Source: Rhizobiaceae bacterium
GTDB taxonomy: Bacteria; Pseudomonadota; Alphaproteobacteria; Rhizobiales; Rhizobiaceae
NCBI GenBank assembly: GCA_023953835.1
Contig: JAMLJB010000001.1
Span: forward strand, 3,383,501-3,447,500
Length of the DNA stretch: 64,000 bases
Direction: 5' to 3'
Part shown: positions 41,130-49,441 of the stretch, one piece after another
How the letters are laid out: each line of letters opens with the position of its first letter
Numbering within the stretch: position 1 is the first letter of the stretch
The notes under the pieces: model-generated
Database searches by the model: none
Told to the model about the DNA's origin: nothing
What the model saw: the letters and a program-made list of their open reading frames with translations, nothing else
Program-made: the position numbers and the translations under genes

Positions 41130-41551
41130 TACCCAAACCTTCATATAACGCAGAATTCGGCTTCCTTTGCGACCTAGTTAGACAGGAAGACAATGGAAAG
41201 TACATCTTTGTGGGGGCATATAATGAAGTTATTCACGTTCGGACTTTTCCATCACAAGTCAGATTTACCCTAGTTCTTCAGGTCCGAAATACGGATAAAT
41301 CCGCGTGCGCCTTTGAACTCAGAGGATCTTTTAATTCAGAGAAATTTGAAGCACAAGGCACTCTGAGTCCAAGTGGAATAGGAGCTGCATTCGCCCCATT
41401 GCTTTTACCCGTTCTTAACATCGAGAAACCCGGAACACTTAATATTAAGTTCAAAGCTGCCGGCGGCCGCTGGAAAACTGTCGCGCACGCAAGAATATTA
41501 CTTGATCCTAAGTCGGAGAGCGCTGCGCGACATGAAGAGGATCTCAATTGA
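41126..41551 (+). CDS. DUF6941-like protein
   Basis: 141 aa beta-rich cytosolic protein: FGFLCDLVRQEDNGKYIFVG, YNEVIHVRTFPSQVRFTLVLQ, AFELRGSFNSEKFEAQGT, GTLNIKFKAAGGRWKTVAHARI. The opening pattern (a strand, CD-x-VR-xEDNGK-x-x-x-xGxY) matches small DUF6941 proteins, of unknown function. Translationally coupled to the XRE gene (ATGA overlap), so the three genes 40241-41551 form one unit. AT-rich composition suggests transfer. Confidence 0.6.
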   Translation: MIPKPSYNAEFGFLCDLVRQEDNGKYIFVGAYNEVIHVRTFPSQVRFTLVLQVRNTDKSACAFELRGSFNSEKFEAQGTLSPSGIGAAFAPLLLPVLNIEKPGTLNIKFKAAGGRWKTVAHARILLDPKSESAARHEEDLN

Positions 41552-41652
41552 CGTTTCTATAGCACCGGTCGGCTACAGCGTGCTACCGCCTCGCCGTTCC
41601 AGCCGGCAGGCCAGATCCGAATATCGGTTTCACTATTACCGCGCGGGGCCCT

Positions 41653-42054
41653 CTACTTCGGGAAGTATTCAACGTGGGTTTCCGCGGTGCGGCCGAAATA
41701 GACGACGCGGCGGCCGAGAAACGAGACGATGTATCCGGCGCAACCGGCGAGCTTCGCCTTCTCGCTGAAGGCGATGTAGCTGTAGTCTGCCGGATTCGCT
41801 TGCGCCCATCGCACCAGACGCTCGATTTCTCCAGCGTCGAAGGCGGCGGCAACGCTGCCGGCGGATGGCTTCATGTTCAGCACAATGCTGTCGCCATCCG
41901 GCAGATAGTAGGTCTGGGCGTTGCAGCGATAGTCGACGGCGTAACCCTCGAAGCCGGCGGCGATCAGCTTGCCGACAATCTGCGGAAAGCTCAGGCTGCC
42001 GTCATGGGCGCCATTCAGGCAAGTTTCGGCAATAGAAATGCGTTCCGCGTCCAT
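41653..42054 (-). CDS. DUF1398 family protein
   Basis: 133 aa. ETCLNGAHDGSLSFPQIVGKLIAAGFEGYAVDYRCNAQTYYLPDG followed by GEIERLVRWAQANPADYSYIAFSEKAKLAGCAGYIVSFLGRRVVYFGR is the DUF1398 (YbcV-like) fold. Function unknown. Lies 42 bp downstream of the MarR gene on the same strand, so it is probably co-regulated with it. Confidence 0.88.
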   Translation of the reverse strand: MDAERISIAETCLNGAHDGSLSFPQIVGKLIAAGFEGYAVDYRCNAQTYYLPDGDSIVLNMKPSAGSVAAAFDAGEIERLVRWAQANPADYSYIAFSEKAKLAGCAGYIVSFLGRRVVYFGRTAETHVEYFPK

Positions 42055-42096
42055 AGCGGTTTCCTTTCAGGTTGATTTTGAATTGAACCGGCGGGT

Positions 42097-42543
42097 TCAG
42101 TCCACCGGGGTCGTCTTGAGCCCGCGCCGTTCGGCAAGCGCCTTCAGGATAAGATCGAGCGCTTCGCGCTCATCCTTCGTCAGCACGCCGAAGAACTCGG
42201 CATCATTTTCATCGGCAAGCAAAGCAAGCGCCGGAACCTTGGACCGCCCCTCCTCCGTCAGGGACAGGCTGTGCGCACGCTTGTCCTGCGGATTTCCTGA
42301 CTTCTCAATCAAACGCTTTGCCAGCAGTCTGTCCGCAAGCTTGCTGATTGCCCCCTTTGTCATGCCCATCTTGTCAGCCAGAACGGACGGAGGTGTGGAG
42401 TCCATATCGTAAAGCACCCGCATGAACGACCATTCCGCCACGGTGACCCCTTCGGCCATGACCTTTCTGGCAAATTCCTGCGACACGGCATTCGACACCA
42501 TGCGCATCCAGAAACCTGTGTGATCGGTCAGACCGGAGGCCAT
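42097..42543 (-). CDS. MarR-family transcriptional regulator
   Basis: 148 aa winged-helix regulator: VTVAEWSFMRVLYDMDSTPPSVLADKMGMTKGAISKLADRLLAKRL, LTEEGRSKVPALALLADEND and C-terminal dimerisation helices. Start ATG 42543 with SD AAGGA 6 nt upstream. A perfect 10-bp inverted repeat lies 17 bp upstream of the start (42560-42591), where a MarR dimer would sit and repress its own operon. Ligand unknown. Confidence 0.94.
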   Translation of the reverse strand: MASGLTDHTGFWMRMVSNAVSQEFARKVMAEGVTVAEWSFMRVLYDMDSTPPSVLADKMGMTKGAISKLADRLLAKRLIEKSGNPQDKRAHSLSLTEEGRSKVPALALLADENDAEFFGVLTKDEREALDLILKALAERRGLKTTPVD

Positions 42544-42559
42544 GGCTATCCTTTCGTTC

Positions 42560-42591
42560 ACTAGGAAACTACATCAATCTGGTTTCCTAGT
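42560..42591. promoter_or_regulatory. MarR operator-like palindrome
   Basis: ACTAGGAAAC (42560-42569) and GTTTCCTAGT (42582-42591) are exact inverted repeats around a 12-nt centre, just upstream of the MarR start. Centre-to-centre spacing of about 22 bp suits two major grooves. Autoregulation is inferred. Confidence 0.65.
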
Positions 42592-42661
42592 CAACTGCAT
42601 TCAGGTTCTGGTGATTTTACGCTCAGATCGAAGCCGGTCTCTTATGACGTAGTGCCCTGCA

Positions 42662-43672
42662 CTACCCCGCCCAGCAAAACCCGAAAGCGCAACCCGTGAC
42701 CGTGACTTTCTGGGTCACTGCAAACGGGTTTGGCGAAGACAGCACGACACGGAAGAGACGCGAGCGGTCGCGCGGGCGGAAAAGGTTTTGAAACTCCGCC
42801 GGCAGTGCGTCCGCGACGGCAAGCACGCTGTCGATGTAGCCTTTGGCGGTCTCTCCACCGCTGCGCAGGTTCACCACCATGCCTTTGCGGATGGGAAACA
42901 TGTATTCGTCCGGCAGGTAGGCCAGAATGTAGATATTGCCGCCATTGATCTGCAGCAGTTCGTCGCCCGGTTGCACCACCTGCCCCGGTACGGGCACCTT
43001 CACGCCAATCACGCCTGCGCCGCTGGCACGGATGTTGCCGTCATCGAAAATCGCCTCCAGCCTTTCCATCGCCTCTCGAGAAGTGTCACGCGATTTTGCG
43101 ACCTGCGCCAGCTCATCCTGTGCCGACGCTTTCTGTGCTGTCAGTTCCGCCATCTTCTGCGCGGCGGCGAAGCTGCTCTGAAGCGCGCTGTCGCGTGAAA
43201 GGACTGAGATCACCCCGCGACTCGATACCTTGTCGAAACTCGTGACAGTCTTCGTCGATTCCTTCGCATTGCGCTCCGCCAGCGGCGCTATCGCATCGAC
43301 AACGTCCAACTGGCCGCGCAACTGGCTTTCGCGCACCGCAAGCTCACCGTCACGAAGCGCAAGCTCGGCAATTTCCTTCACCATCTCGAAGGATTCGAGC
43401 TTGAGGAGCGGCGTCCCCTCCTCAACGTGATCTCCTTCCTGCACATAAACCTCGACGATCTTGCCCGTATAGCTTGCGTCAACCGCCCTCATTCCTGTCA
43501 GCACGATGCCATCTGCCGAAAGGACGAAAATCGCGCCGAACAGGTAGTAAAGGAGCGAGGCACAGAACGCCCCGATCATGCCGAGATAGACCAGGCGGCC
43601 CCACTTCGCTGAAGCTGCGCGCTGCTGCTTGCCGAGATTGTCTGCGCGCGGGGCGCTGCGAAGCTTTTTCAT
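42662..43672 (-). CDS. HlyD-family membrane fusion (periplasmic adaptor) protein
   Basis: 336 aa, anchored in the inner membrane near residues 28-52 (LVYLGMIGAFCASLLYYLFGA) with a biotinyl/lipoyl-like fold (YTGKIVEVYVQEGDHVEEGTPLLKLES), a coiled-coil hairpin (ALRDGELAVRESQLRGQLDVV ... AQDELAQVAKSRDTSREAMERL) and a beta-barrel end (AKGYIDSVLAVADALPAEFQN). In this operon it likely spans the periplasm to help export a polymer made by the GT2 enzyme, as adaptors do for rhizobial beta-glucan synthases. Ends in GCAFGFCWAG. Confidence 0.9.
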   Translation of the reverse strand: MKKLRSAPRADNLGKQQRAASAKWGRLVYLGMIGAFCASLLYYLFGAIFVLSADGIVLTGMRAVDASYTGKIVEVYVQEGDHVEEGTPLLKLESFEMVKEIAELALRDGELAVRESQLRGQLDVVDAIAPLAERNAKESTKTVTSFDKVSSRGVISVLSRDSALQSSFAAAQKMAELTAQKASAQDELAQVAKSRDTSREAMERLEAIFDDGNIRASGAGVIGVKVPVPGQVVQPGDELLQINGGNIYILAYLPDEYMFPIRKGMVVNLRSGGETAKGYIDSVLAVADALPAEFQNLFRPRDRSRLFRVVLSSPNPFAVTQKVTVTGCAFGFCWAG

Positions 43673-43676
43673 GGTG

Positions 43677-44954
43677 TCACCAGGGGCGCTCCAGCCGAAC
43701 TTTCGACGGAGTGTAATTGTCACGATGCGAACCGCGCAGCGCCCATTCATCGATATAGGCCAGCAACCGAACAGGTCGCATCACAAAGCTCATGAACGCG
43801 GCATAGCCCGGCAGGAACGGCAGATTTCGCCAGAATACAGGCCGCCCCGTGGTCCAGGCGCCAATGGCGAGAACTGCGACGTCGAGCGCCAGCAGACCAA
43901 TCTGCATGCCTATCAGAATGGCGACGGCAAACGAACCGAAGGAAAGGAAGAGCCAGAGAACATAGAGCGGGAAAAATATCGCGCCCACTACGTTGAACAG
44001 CAGGAAATCCCACTGATGGATCACTTCCGATGCCCGGTAGCCGGAATTGAACGGATTGAGCAGCCGCCTGTGCTTGCGGAACCTGATCCAGACCGCGTCG
44101 CGCTCCCAGCGCAGGCGCTGCCGGATGTACTGGAACGCCGATGTCGGCACGTCGGTATAGCAGATCGCCCCCGGCGCATAGACAATGCGCCATCCCTTGC
44201 AGCGCAGGCGTATGGTCGTATCGAGGTCCTCGCCGCCGCCCACATCGAAGCCGCGCACGGATTCAAGCGCAGTGCGACGGAAAGCGCTGAACGCACCTGA
44301 CGCGCACACCACCTGATCGACCGCATTGGCGATGCGCTTGCCGACCGAGATCGACTGGAGGTATTCGATTTCCTGTATCTGCGAGATCAAGCTCGCATTG
44401 CCGTTTCGCGGGGCTATGTCCCCACATACCGCTGCAACGCTTGGGTCATCGAACGGTTCGAGCAAGCGCTCCACCGCATAGCGGTCGAAGGAACAGTCGC
44501 AATCGACATTGATGAGGATTTCACCATTCGCCGACTTGCAGGCCAGATTGATTCCGCTCGACTTGCCGCCGCGCAGATCCGTGGTGACAATTTTCGTCGC
44601 CAGTCCACGGGCCACCAGCGATCGCGCTACGCTCGACATACGGTCGGTCGACCCGTCGCTGACAATCACGATTTCGAACCGGCTGAAGGATTGCTCACCG
44701 AGCGAGCGCACACAGGCTTCCAGCGCATCCTCTTCGTTATGACCGATCAGAATGATGCTGACTGAGGGAAATGCCCTGAGGATCTTTGCCTTTTGCTCTT
44801 CTTCCTCGGGCCGGTCGCGCATCGTCAACGCCGCCGCAACGAATGGCAGGATATAGCGCGGGATCTCGAATATCACCGTATACCAGAAGATTACCACCAA
44901 ACTCGAAGTGGTCTGGGCGAAGAGAAAAGCAAATCCCAGCTCGATATCGTTCAA
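43677..44954 (-). CDS. Membrane-embedded processive GT2 glycosyltransferase
   Basis: 425 aa polysaccharide synthase-like enzyme. One N-terminal TM hairpin (residues 8-45), GT-A core with VSDGSTD (D100), DCD at 151-153 (DxD), acceptor-site GGGEDLD (E242-D243) and QRLRW at 279-283 (QxxRW), then a C-terminal pair of TM regions (residues 315-410). These are the four hallmarks of cellulose/hyaluronan-type synthases. The frame stays open far upstream, but TTG 44954 overlaps the stop of the TackOD1 gene, so coupling fixes the start. Product glycan unknown. No PilZ domain is visible. Confidence 0.9.
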   Translation of the reverse strand: MNDIELGFAFLFAQTTSSLVVIFWYTVIFEIPRYILPFVAAALTMRDRPEEEEQKAKILRAFPSVSIILIGHNEEDALEACVRSLGEQSFSRFEIVIVSDGSTDRMSSVARSLVARGLATKIVTTDLRGGKSSGINLACKSANGEILINVDCDCSFDRYAVERLLEPFDDPSVAAVCGDIAPRNGNASLISQIQEIEYLQSISVGKRIANAVDQVVCASGAFSAFRRTALESVRGFDVGGGEDLDTTIRLRCKGWRIVYAPGAICYTDVPTSAFQYIRQRLRWERDAVWIRFRKHRRLLNPFNSGYRASEVIHQWDFLLFNVVGAIFFPLYVLWLFLSFGSFAVAILIGMQIGLLALDVAVLAIGAWTTGRPVFWRNLPFLPGYAAFMSFVMRPVRLLAYIDEWALRGSHRDNYTPSKVRLERPW

Positions 44955-46300
44955 TCTTGGGTCCGCCCGTTGGTGCCGACCAGTTGCAGCGCTGGGCCAA
45001 GCAAATCCGAAAGAATTGCTTCTGCCGCCCTGATCTCCTGCTTCAAGACATCGGCCATTTGCCGGTCGCGACGGTTCAGCAGCAGGTAGTCGTCGCGCTC
45101 CCCGATATGTACGCTGGCAAGCTGGCCCAATCCGTTGGACAGGCATTCCAGAAACAGCGTGCGCAGCTTCTCGAAGTGCAGTGTGCCGCCATTCCCGATC
45201 AACTCGTCCCGATTGCGGTACGTGACTTGCACGATTGTGGGCCGTGACTCGTGCCTGCGCTCGATTTCGCTCGTGAGAGATGCAGGAAAATGCGCTGCCA
45301 TCGTCCTTTGAACGCGCCGGTTCAGCATTACGATGGCAGCCTCCGTCAACGTGTAGGAATAGATGTCGAAACGACCGATGCTCGCGCCATCCGTGCGTCC
45401 ATCGCAATCCAGGCAGATGAAGCCGATTTCGGGTTCAGAGGTCGTGCTGGAGCATGACTGGCAAAGCTGGACCTGCCCCGGCTTGTCGTAATCCTTGCCA
45501 TAGTTTCGAAGTTGGCCGCTGCATTTCGGGCATACCAATGCGCTGCCTTGTCGGAAGGCGTCTTCCGGTTCCAGAGCCGCGCAGCGATAGTGATGCACCA
45601 GGGAAACTTCGCGCAAATTTGCCGAGCGGCATTTCGGACATTCCTCGCGCACGGACAGCCGGCGCGATTTGCATGTTCCGCATTCGTGCATGCGGTCGAA
45701 AAAGACACGCTGAAGCAGGCCGCGTCGCGCCATCGCCTCGGCCATCGGCACCGTCACGGGAGCCGAGGGAAAGCCCGGATAGCAGACAGCCTCTGAAGTC
45801 GAGACCAACCGGTGCGCCGTAAGAGAACGCCCGGAAACGAACATGTGCGCTATGAGTTCGATTTCAGGCCCGTGATCCTCCCGCAAAGCGAGTTCGATCC
45901 GCTGCCTGCGCTGGCGAAAATCAAGGATGCAGTTGGCCGTCTTTACCCACGTCTCGCGGTCGAGCGGATCAAACCGAACATCCGCGAAATCGCCTGCGCC
46001 GGTCCCCACTTCGATCACAGGCACCAGATTGACGCCGATCGCGTCGCGCAGCTTGTGCAGATCGCCACCGGCGCCGCCGGCCAGGATGACGCCATCGATC
46101 TTGCCGTCGTGCGAGACGTCGAAGATCTGCTCAAGAAGCGGCTGTATTGCCAGATTGGTCCTCGGATACCATTCCACCCTTGGCCTTTCGAACAGGCCGA
46201 AGGACTGCCAGAACTCGCAGATATGCTGGGTAATATCTTCTTGCCCAACAACTGGAACAGCAGTGGACAGCCCCGCCGCCGCGGCCACACCCACCACCAT
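44951..46300 (-). CDS. TackOD1-like zinc-domain protein, putative polysaccharide regulator
   Basis: 449 aa, cytosolic. Residues 1-140 look like a degraded receiver/Rossmann region (KIDGVILAGGAGGDLHKLRDAIG). Residues 205-300 hold eleven Cys in CxxC pairs (C207/210, C221/224, C257/260, C280/283, C296/299, with HHYRC at 236-240), including CPKC, HHYRC, GKDYDKPGQVQLC, and ICLDCDG: the Cys-rich TackOD1 output domain first described in Thaumarchaeota. C-terminal residues 305-449 are a coiled, GGDEF-sized region without GGDEF (LNRRVQRTM, ERDDYLLLNRRDRQM). It precedes and overlaps the GT2 gene (TTGA), implying control of the synthase. Strong SD AGGGGG before ATG. Confidence 0.8.
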   Translation of the reverse strand: MVVGVAAAAGLSTAVPVVGQEDITQHICEFWQSFGLFERPRVEWYPRTNLAIQPLLEQIFDVSHDGKIDGVILAGGAGGDLHKLRDAIGVNLVPVIEVGTGAGDFADVRFDPLDRETWVKTANCILDFRQRRQRIELALREDHGPEIELIAHMFVSGRSLTAHRLVSTSEAVCYPGFPSAPVTVPMAEAMARRGLLQRVFFDRMHECGTCKSRRLSVREECPKCRSANLREVSLVHHYRCAALEPEDAFRQGSALVCPKCSGQLRNYGKDYDKPGQVQLCQSCSSTTSEPEIGFICLDCDGRTDGASIGRFDIYSYTLTEAAIVMLNRRVQRTMAAHFPASLTSEIERRHESRPTIVQVTYRNRDELIGNGGTLHFEKLRTLFLECLSNGLGQLASVHIGERDDYLLLNRRDRQMADVLKQEIRAAEAILSDLLGPALQLVGTNGRTQD

Positions 46301-46616
46301 TTCAACCCCCTAGTTTCTTCTGTTTTTTCTTACCTATATGTACTTATTACACACACGATACTTAAGAAAACATCTTATCCGACGTAGATCGAATGATCTA
46401 TATATAGTATTGTATGGTTAATGCATTTCATTTTATATAATTACATGGGCGGTACGTAAGAAGACGTTCTCGTCACGCTTATTTTCCTGGTCCTGCGGCG
46501 CGCACGCAACAGCACTGCGTGTTCGAGAAAACGAGACCGTCCGGGACCTGTGGAAAGCTTTTGCGGCCCCTTGTGATGGTGTGGGAAGGAAGGTGGCGTT
46601 GAGCTAACGTCGCTTC
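46301..46616. other. AT-rich divergent promoter region
   Basis: 316 bp between the TackOD1 gene (minus) and mazG (plus) with no gene. The first 160 bp are strikingly AT-rich (TATATATAG near 46400-46410, TTTTATATAATT near 46431-46441), unlike the genomic background. Likely promoters for both directions; I could not fix -35/-10 boxes. Confidence 0.5.
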
Positions 46617-47438
46617 ATGAAACCTTCCAAAGACATCGCCCGCCTTATCGAAATCATGGCCGCCCTGCGCGACCCCGAAACCGGATGCCCGTGGGACATC
46701 GAACAGGATTTCGCGAGCATAGCGCCCTACACAATCGAAGAAGCCTATGAAGTGGCGGACGCCATAGCACGCGGCGACATGGACGACCTGCGCGACGAAC
46801 TGGGCGACCTTTTGTTGCAGGTTGTCTATCATGCGCGGATGGCGGAAGAGGCCGGCGATTTCCGCTTCGAGGATGTGGTGATGGCTATCACCACCAAGAT
46901 GATCCGCCGGCATCCGCATGTTTTCGGCGACGAGGCCGCGCGCAGCGCAGGCATGGCCAAGGGCGTTTGGGAAAAGATCAAGGCCGAGGAAAAGGCGGAG
47001 AAGCGCGCGGCGCGGATCGCGCGCGGGCTCGACCCCGAGGACCATGGAAGCGGCTATCTCGACGGCGTGCCGGTCGCCCTGCCCGCTTTGACACGCTCGC
47101 TGAAACTTCAGGAACGGGCGGCGCGGGTCGGCTTCGACTGGGGTGCGCCCGGCCCTGTGCTCGAAAAGATCGAGGAAGAGATCGGCGAATTGCGGCAGGC
47201 GCTGGCATCAGGAGATGTCGCGGCGGCAAAGGACGAGTTCGGCGACGTCCTTTTCGCTCTGGTCAATCTCGGGCGACACCTGCATGTCGATGCCGAAAGC
47301 GCGCTGGCGGGCACCAATGAGAAGTTCCGCACGCGCTTCCATTTTATCGAGCGGCGGCTGAACGAGAGCGGCAGCAGCCTCGAACAGGCTTCACTTGAAG
47401 AGATGGAAGCGCTCTGGCAGGAGGCGAAAGGCGCCTAG
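46617..47438 (+). CDS. mazG: Nucleoside triphosphate pyrophosphohydrolase MazG
   Basis: Cleaves non-canonical or regulatory NTPs to NMP and PPi. 273 aa with two MazG domains: N-terminal GCPWDIEQDFASIAPYTIEEAYEVADAI and DELGDLLLQVVYHARM; C-terminal VLEKIEEEIGELRQALASGD and KDEFGDVLFALVNLGRH. ExxE..D/ELGD metal motifs are intact. The stop TAG (47436-47438) lies in the CTAG at which a MITE has inserted. Confidence 0.95.
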   Translation: MKPSKDIARLIEIMAALRDPETGCPWDIEQDFASIAPYTIEEAYEVADAIARGDMDDLRDELGDLLLQVVYHARMAEEAGDFRFEDVVMAITTKMIRRHPHVFGDEAARSAGMAKGVWEKIKAEEKAEKRAARIARGLDPEDHGSGYLDGVPVALPALTRSLKLQERAARVGFDWGAPGPVLEKIEEEIGELRQALASGDVAAAKDEFGDVLFALVNLGRHLHVDAESALAGTNEKFRTRFHFIERRLNESGSSLEQASLEEMEALWQEAKGA

Positions 47439-47708
47439 AGCGTTTCACAGTTAGTTTGAATCATTCTGTTTGTCGTTTGGCGAGGCGATCCACAAGGAAG
47501 GTCGCGAAGAACGGGCTGGTTGCCCGGTCGAGCGGCATGACGAAGTGGGTGCCCGCCAAACGCAAACCCGAAGGGCCGGGCCGGTTTGCGCCAAATCCTT
47601 CGGTCTTTGTCTTGTCCGGGCCACCAGCCCGACCTGCGCCAAACCCCTTGGCCTTGTCGCAAACCATCGCCGGCAGAATGCTTCAAACTAACTGCGAAAC
47701 GCTCTAGG
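47434..47708. mobile_element. MITE (IS630/Tc1-mariner-type ends)
   Basis: Terminal inverted repeats of about 32 bp with two mismatches (47437-47468 against 47674-47705; 35 bp if CCT/AGG is counted). CTAG occurs at both outer edges (47435-47438 and 47704-47707), fitting TA duplication within CTAG as IS630 does. The interior of about 200 bp has no transposase. It encodes accidental frames rich in Pro/Arg on both strands. Confidence 0.8.
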
Positions 47709-49047
47709 GCGCTTTCGGAGCGAGGCGATCTTCGATTGCCCGGCGCGCATCGCGGGTCGTGTGGATCGTCAGCTTGACGCTGCCGTCATCTTCGTCATGC
47801 CGTCCCGTGACATCGCCGTTTCGGTAGATCCAGTCGATCAGGCCCATCTGGTCGGGCCGCAGGACAAGCTCGAAATCGCCGGAGACGCCGGAAAGCAATT
47901 CCTCGATGCGCGCCAGCAGCGCGGCAAGGCCCTCCCCTGTTTCTGCGGAAATCGCGATTGCAGGCGCGGGACGGTCCACGCGACTGCGTGAAAGCAGACG
48001 CTCGCGATCCGAAGGATCGATCAGGTCCACCTTGTTCCAGACTTCGATCACCCGGTCCGTGTCTTTCGGATCGACGCCAAGGTCGCGCAATATGTGCTCC
48101 ACATCGTCGGCCTGCACCCCGGTGTCGGGGTCCGCGATGTCGCGCAGGTGAATGATGAGGTCGGCCTCGACAACTTCTTCCAGCGTGGCGCGGAAGGCCG
48201 CGATGAGGTGCGTCGGCAGGTCGGAGATAAAGCCGACCGTATCGGACAATATCACCGTCGTGCCATGCGGCAGGCGCAATCGCCGCAAGGTCGGGTCGAG
48301 CGTTGCGAACAGCATGTCCTCGGCAAGCACGCCTGAGCCGGTCAGCCTGTTGAAAAGCGTCGATTTGCCCGCATTGGTGTAGCCGACGATGGCGACAACC
48401 GGAAAGGGAACCTTGCGGCGCTTGGCGCGATGCAGGTCGCGGGTGCGGCGCACGGTTTCCAGTTCGCGCTTGAGGCGGATGATCTTTTCCTGAAGTATCC
48501 GGCGGTCGGCCTCGATCTGCGTTTCGCCGGGACCGCCGAGAAAACCCGCGCCGCCGCGCTGGCGTTCAAGGTGGGTCCAGCTTCGCACCAGCCGCCCCTT
48601 TTGATAGTTCAGATGGGCAAGTTCGACCTGCAACACACCCTCCTTGGTGCGGGCGCGCTCGCCGAAGATTTCGAGGATCAGGCCGGTTCGGTCGAGCACC
48701 TTGGCGTTGAACGCCTTTTCGAGGTTGCGCTGCTGCACGGGCGTGAGGGCATGGTCGACAATGACCAGTTCCGCATCGTCGTCCTTCACCGCCGCGGCGA
48801 TTTCCTCGACCTTGCCCGTGCCCAGCAGCGTGGCCGGACGCGGATCGTTCACGACAACGATTTCAGCCTTGACCGGATCAAGCTCTATGGCCTGTGTCAG
48901 GCCGACGGCTTCCTCGAGCCGCGCCTCGGGCGTGCGCGTGAGGCGTGGAGCGGCCCCCTCGCTGCGATCGTCCGCTTGCGGTCGCTTCAGCACGGGCACG
49001 ACGACGATGGCGCGCGTGCCTGCTGTCCGTTCCGGTGTATCCGTCAT
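47704..49047 (-). CDS. hflX: GTPase HflX
   Basis: A ribosome-associated TRAFAC GTPase that splits stalled 70S ribosomes. 447 aa: N-terminal HflX domain with VDHALTPVQQRNLEKAFNAKVLDRT and GPGETQIEADRRIL, then the G domain with Walker A VGYTNAGKSTLFN, switch I/II LDPTLRRLRL and DTVGFISDLP, NKVD and SAETGEG. Start ATG 49047; the longer frame has no SD. Follows hfq. The stop (CTA on plus strand, 47704-47706) lies within the MITE boundary CTAG. Confidence 0.95.
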   Translation of the reverse strand: MTDTPERTAGTRAIVVVPVLKRPQADDRSEGAAPRLTRTPEARLEEAVGLTQAIELDPVKAEIVVVNDPRPATLLGTGKVEEIAAAVKDDDAELVIVDHALTPVQQRNLEKAFNAKVLDRTGLILEIFGERARTKEGVLQVELAHLNYQKGRLVRSWTHLERQRGGAGFLGGPGETQIEADRRILQEKIIRLKRELETVRRTRDLHRAKRRKVPFPVVAIVGYTNAGKSTLFNRLTGSGVLAEDMLFATLDPTLRRLRLPHGTTVILSDTVGFISDLPTHLIAAFRATLEEVVEADLIIHLRDIADPDTGVQADDVEHILRDLGVDPKDTDRVIEVWNKVDLIDPSDRERLLSRSRVDRPAPAIAISAETGEGLAALLARIEELLSGVSGDFELVLRPDQMGLIDWIYRNGDVTGRHDEDDGSVKLTIHTTRDARRAIEDRLAPKAP

Positions 49048-49078
49048 GACGGCAGATTGAGGCGAACGCCCGAAAGGA

Positions 49079-49327
49079 TCAACCTTCCCGGCCGCCTTCC
49101 TCACCCTCAAACATCTGCACAGGCTGGCTGGGCATGATGGTCGAGATCGCATGCTTGTAGACAAGCTGCGAATGCCCATCCCTGCGCAGCAGCACGCAGA
49201 AATTGTCGAACGAAGTCACGACGCCCGTCAGCTTGACGCCGTTGATGAGAAAAATCGTGAGAGGATTCTTGCTCTTGCGTACTGAATTGAGGAAGAGATC
49301 CTGAAGGTTTTGCGTGCGGTCCGCCAT
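49079..49327 (-). CDS. hfq: RNA chaperone Hfq
   Basis: Hexameric Sm-like protein joining small RNAs to mRNAs. 82 aa: Sm1 [20 protein letters not shown], Sm2 [15 protein letters not shown], with the conserved [10 protein letters not shown] and the Q of the proximal face. The C-terminus is short and acidic ([10 protein letters not shown]), as in rhizobia. Located 31 bp upstream of hflX. Confidence 0.98.
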   Translation of the reverse strand: MADRTQNLQDLFLNSVRKSKNPLTIFLINGVKLTGVVTSFDNFCVLLRRDGHSQLVYKHAISTIMPSQPVQMFEGEEGGREG

Positions 49328-49441
49328 TTTTTATTCTTTCGCCGGTCCCCGTCTGTTTTTTCGCAATGCGCCAAAATAGACATCATCTGTCAAGGGCTTG
49401 GCGCGATCCGTTCTTTGTACCGGTGCCTGTATAACGCGTTA

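Noticed and set aside
39834..41560. Integrated island with att repeats at tRNA-Ser
   Set aside because: No integrase and no copy of the tRNA 3' end found at the far side; the AT-rich cassette is only suggestive.
47456..47691. Frames inside the MITE
   Set aside because: Pro/Arg-rich, present on both strands, and no transposase motif.
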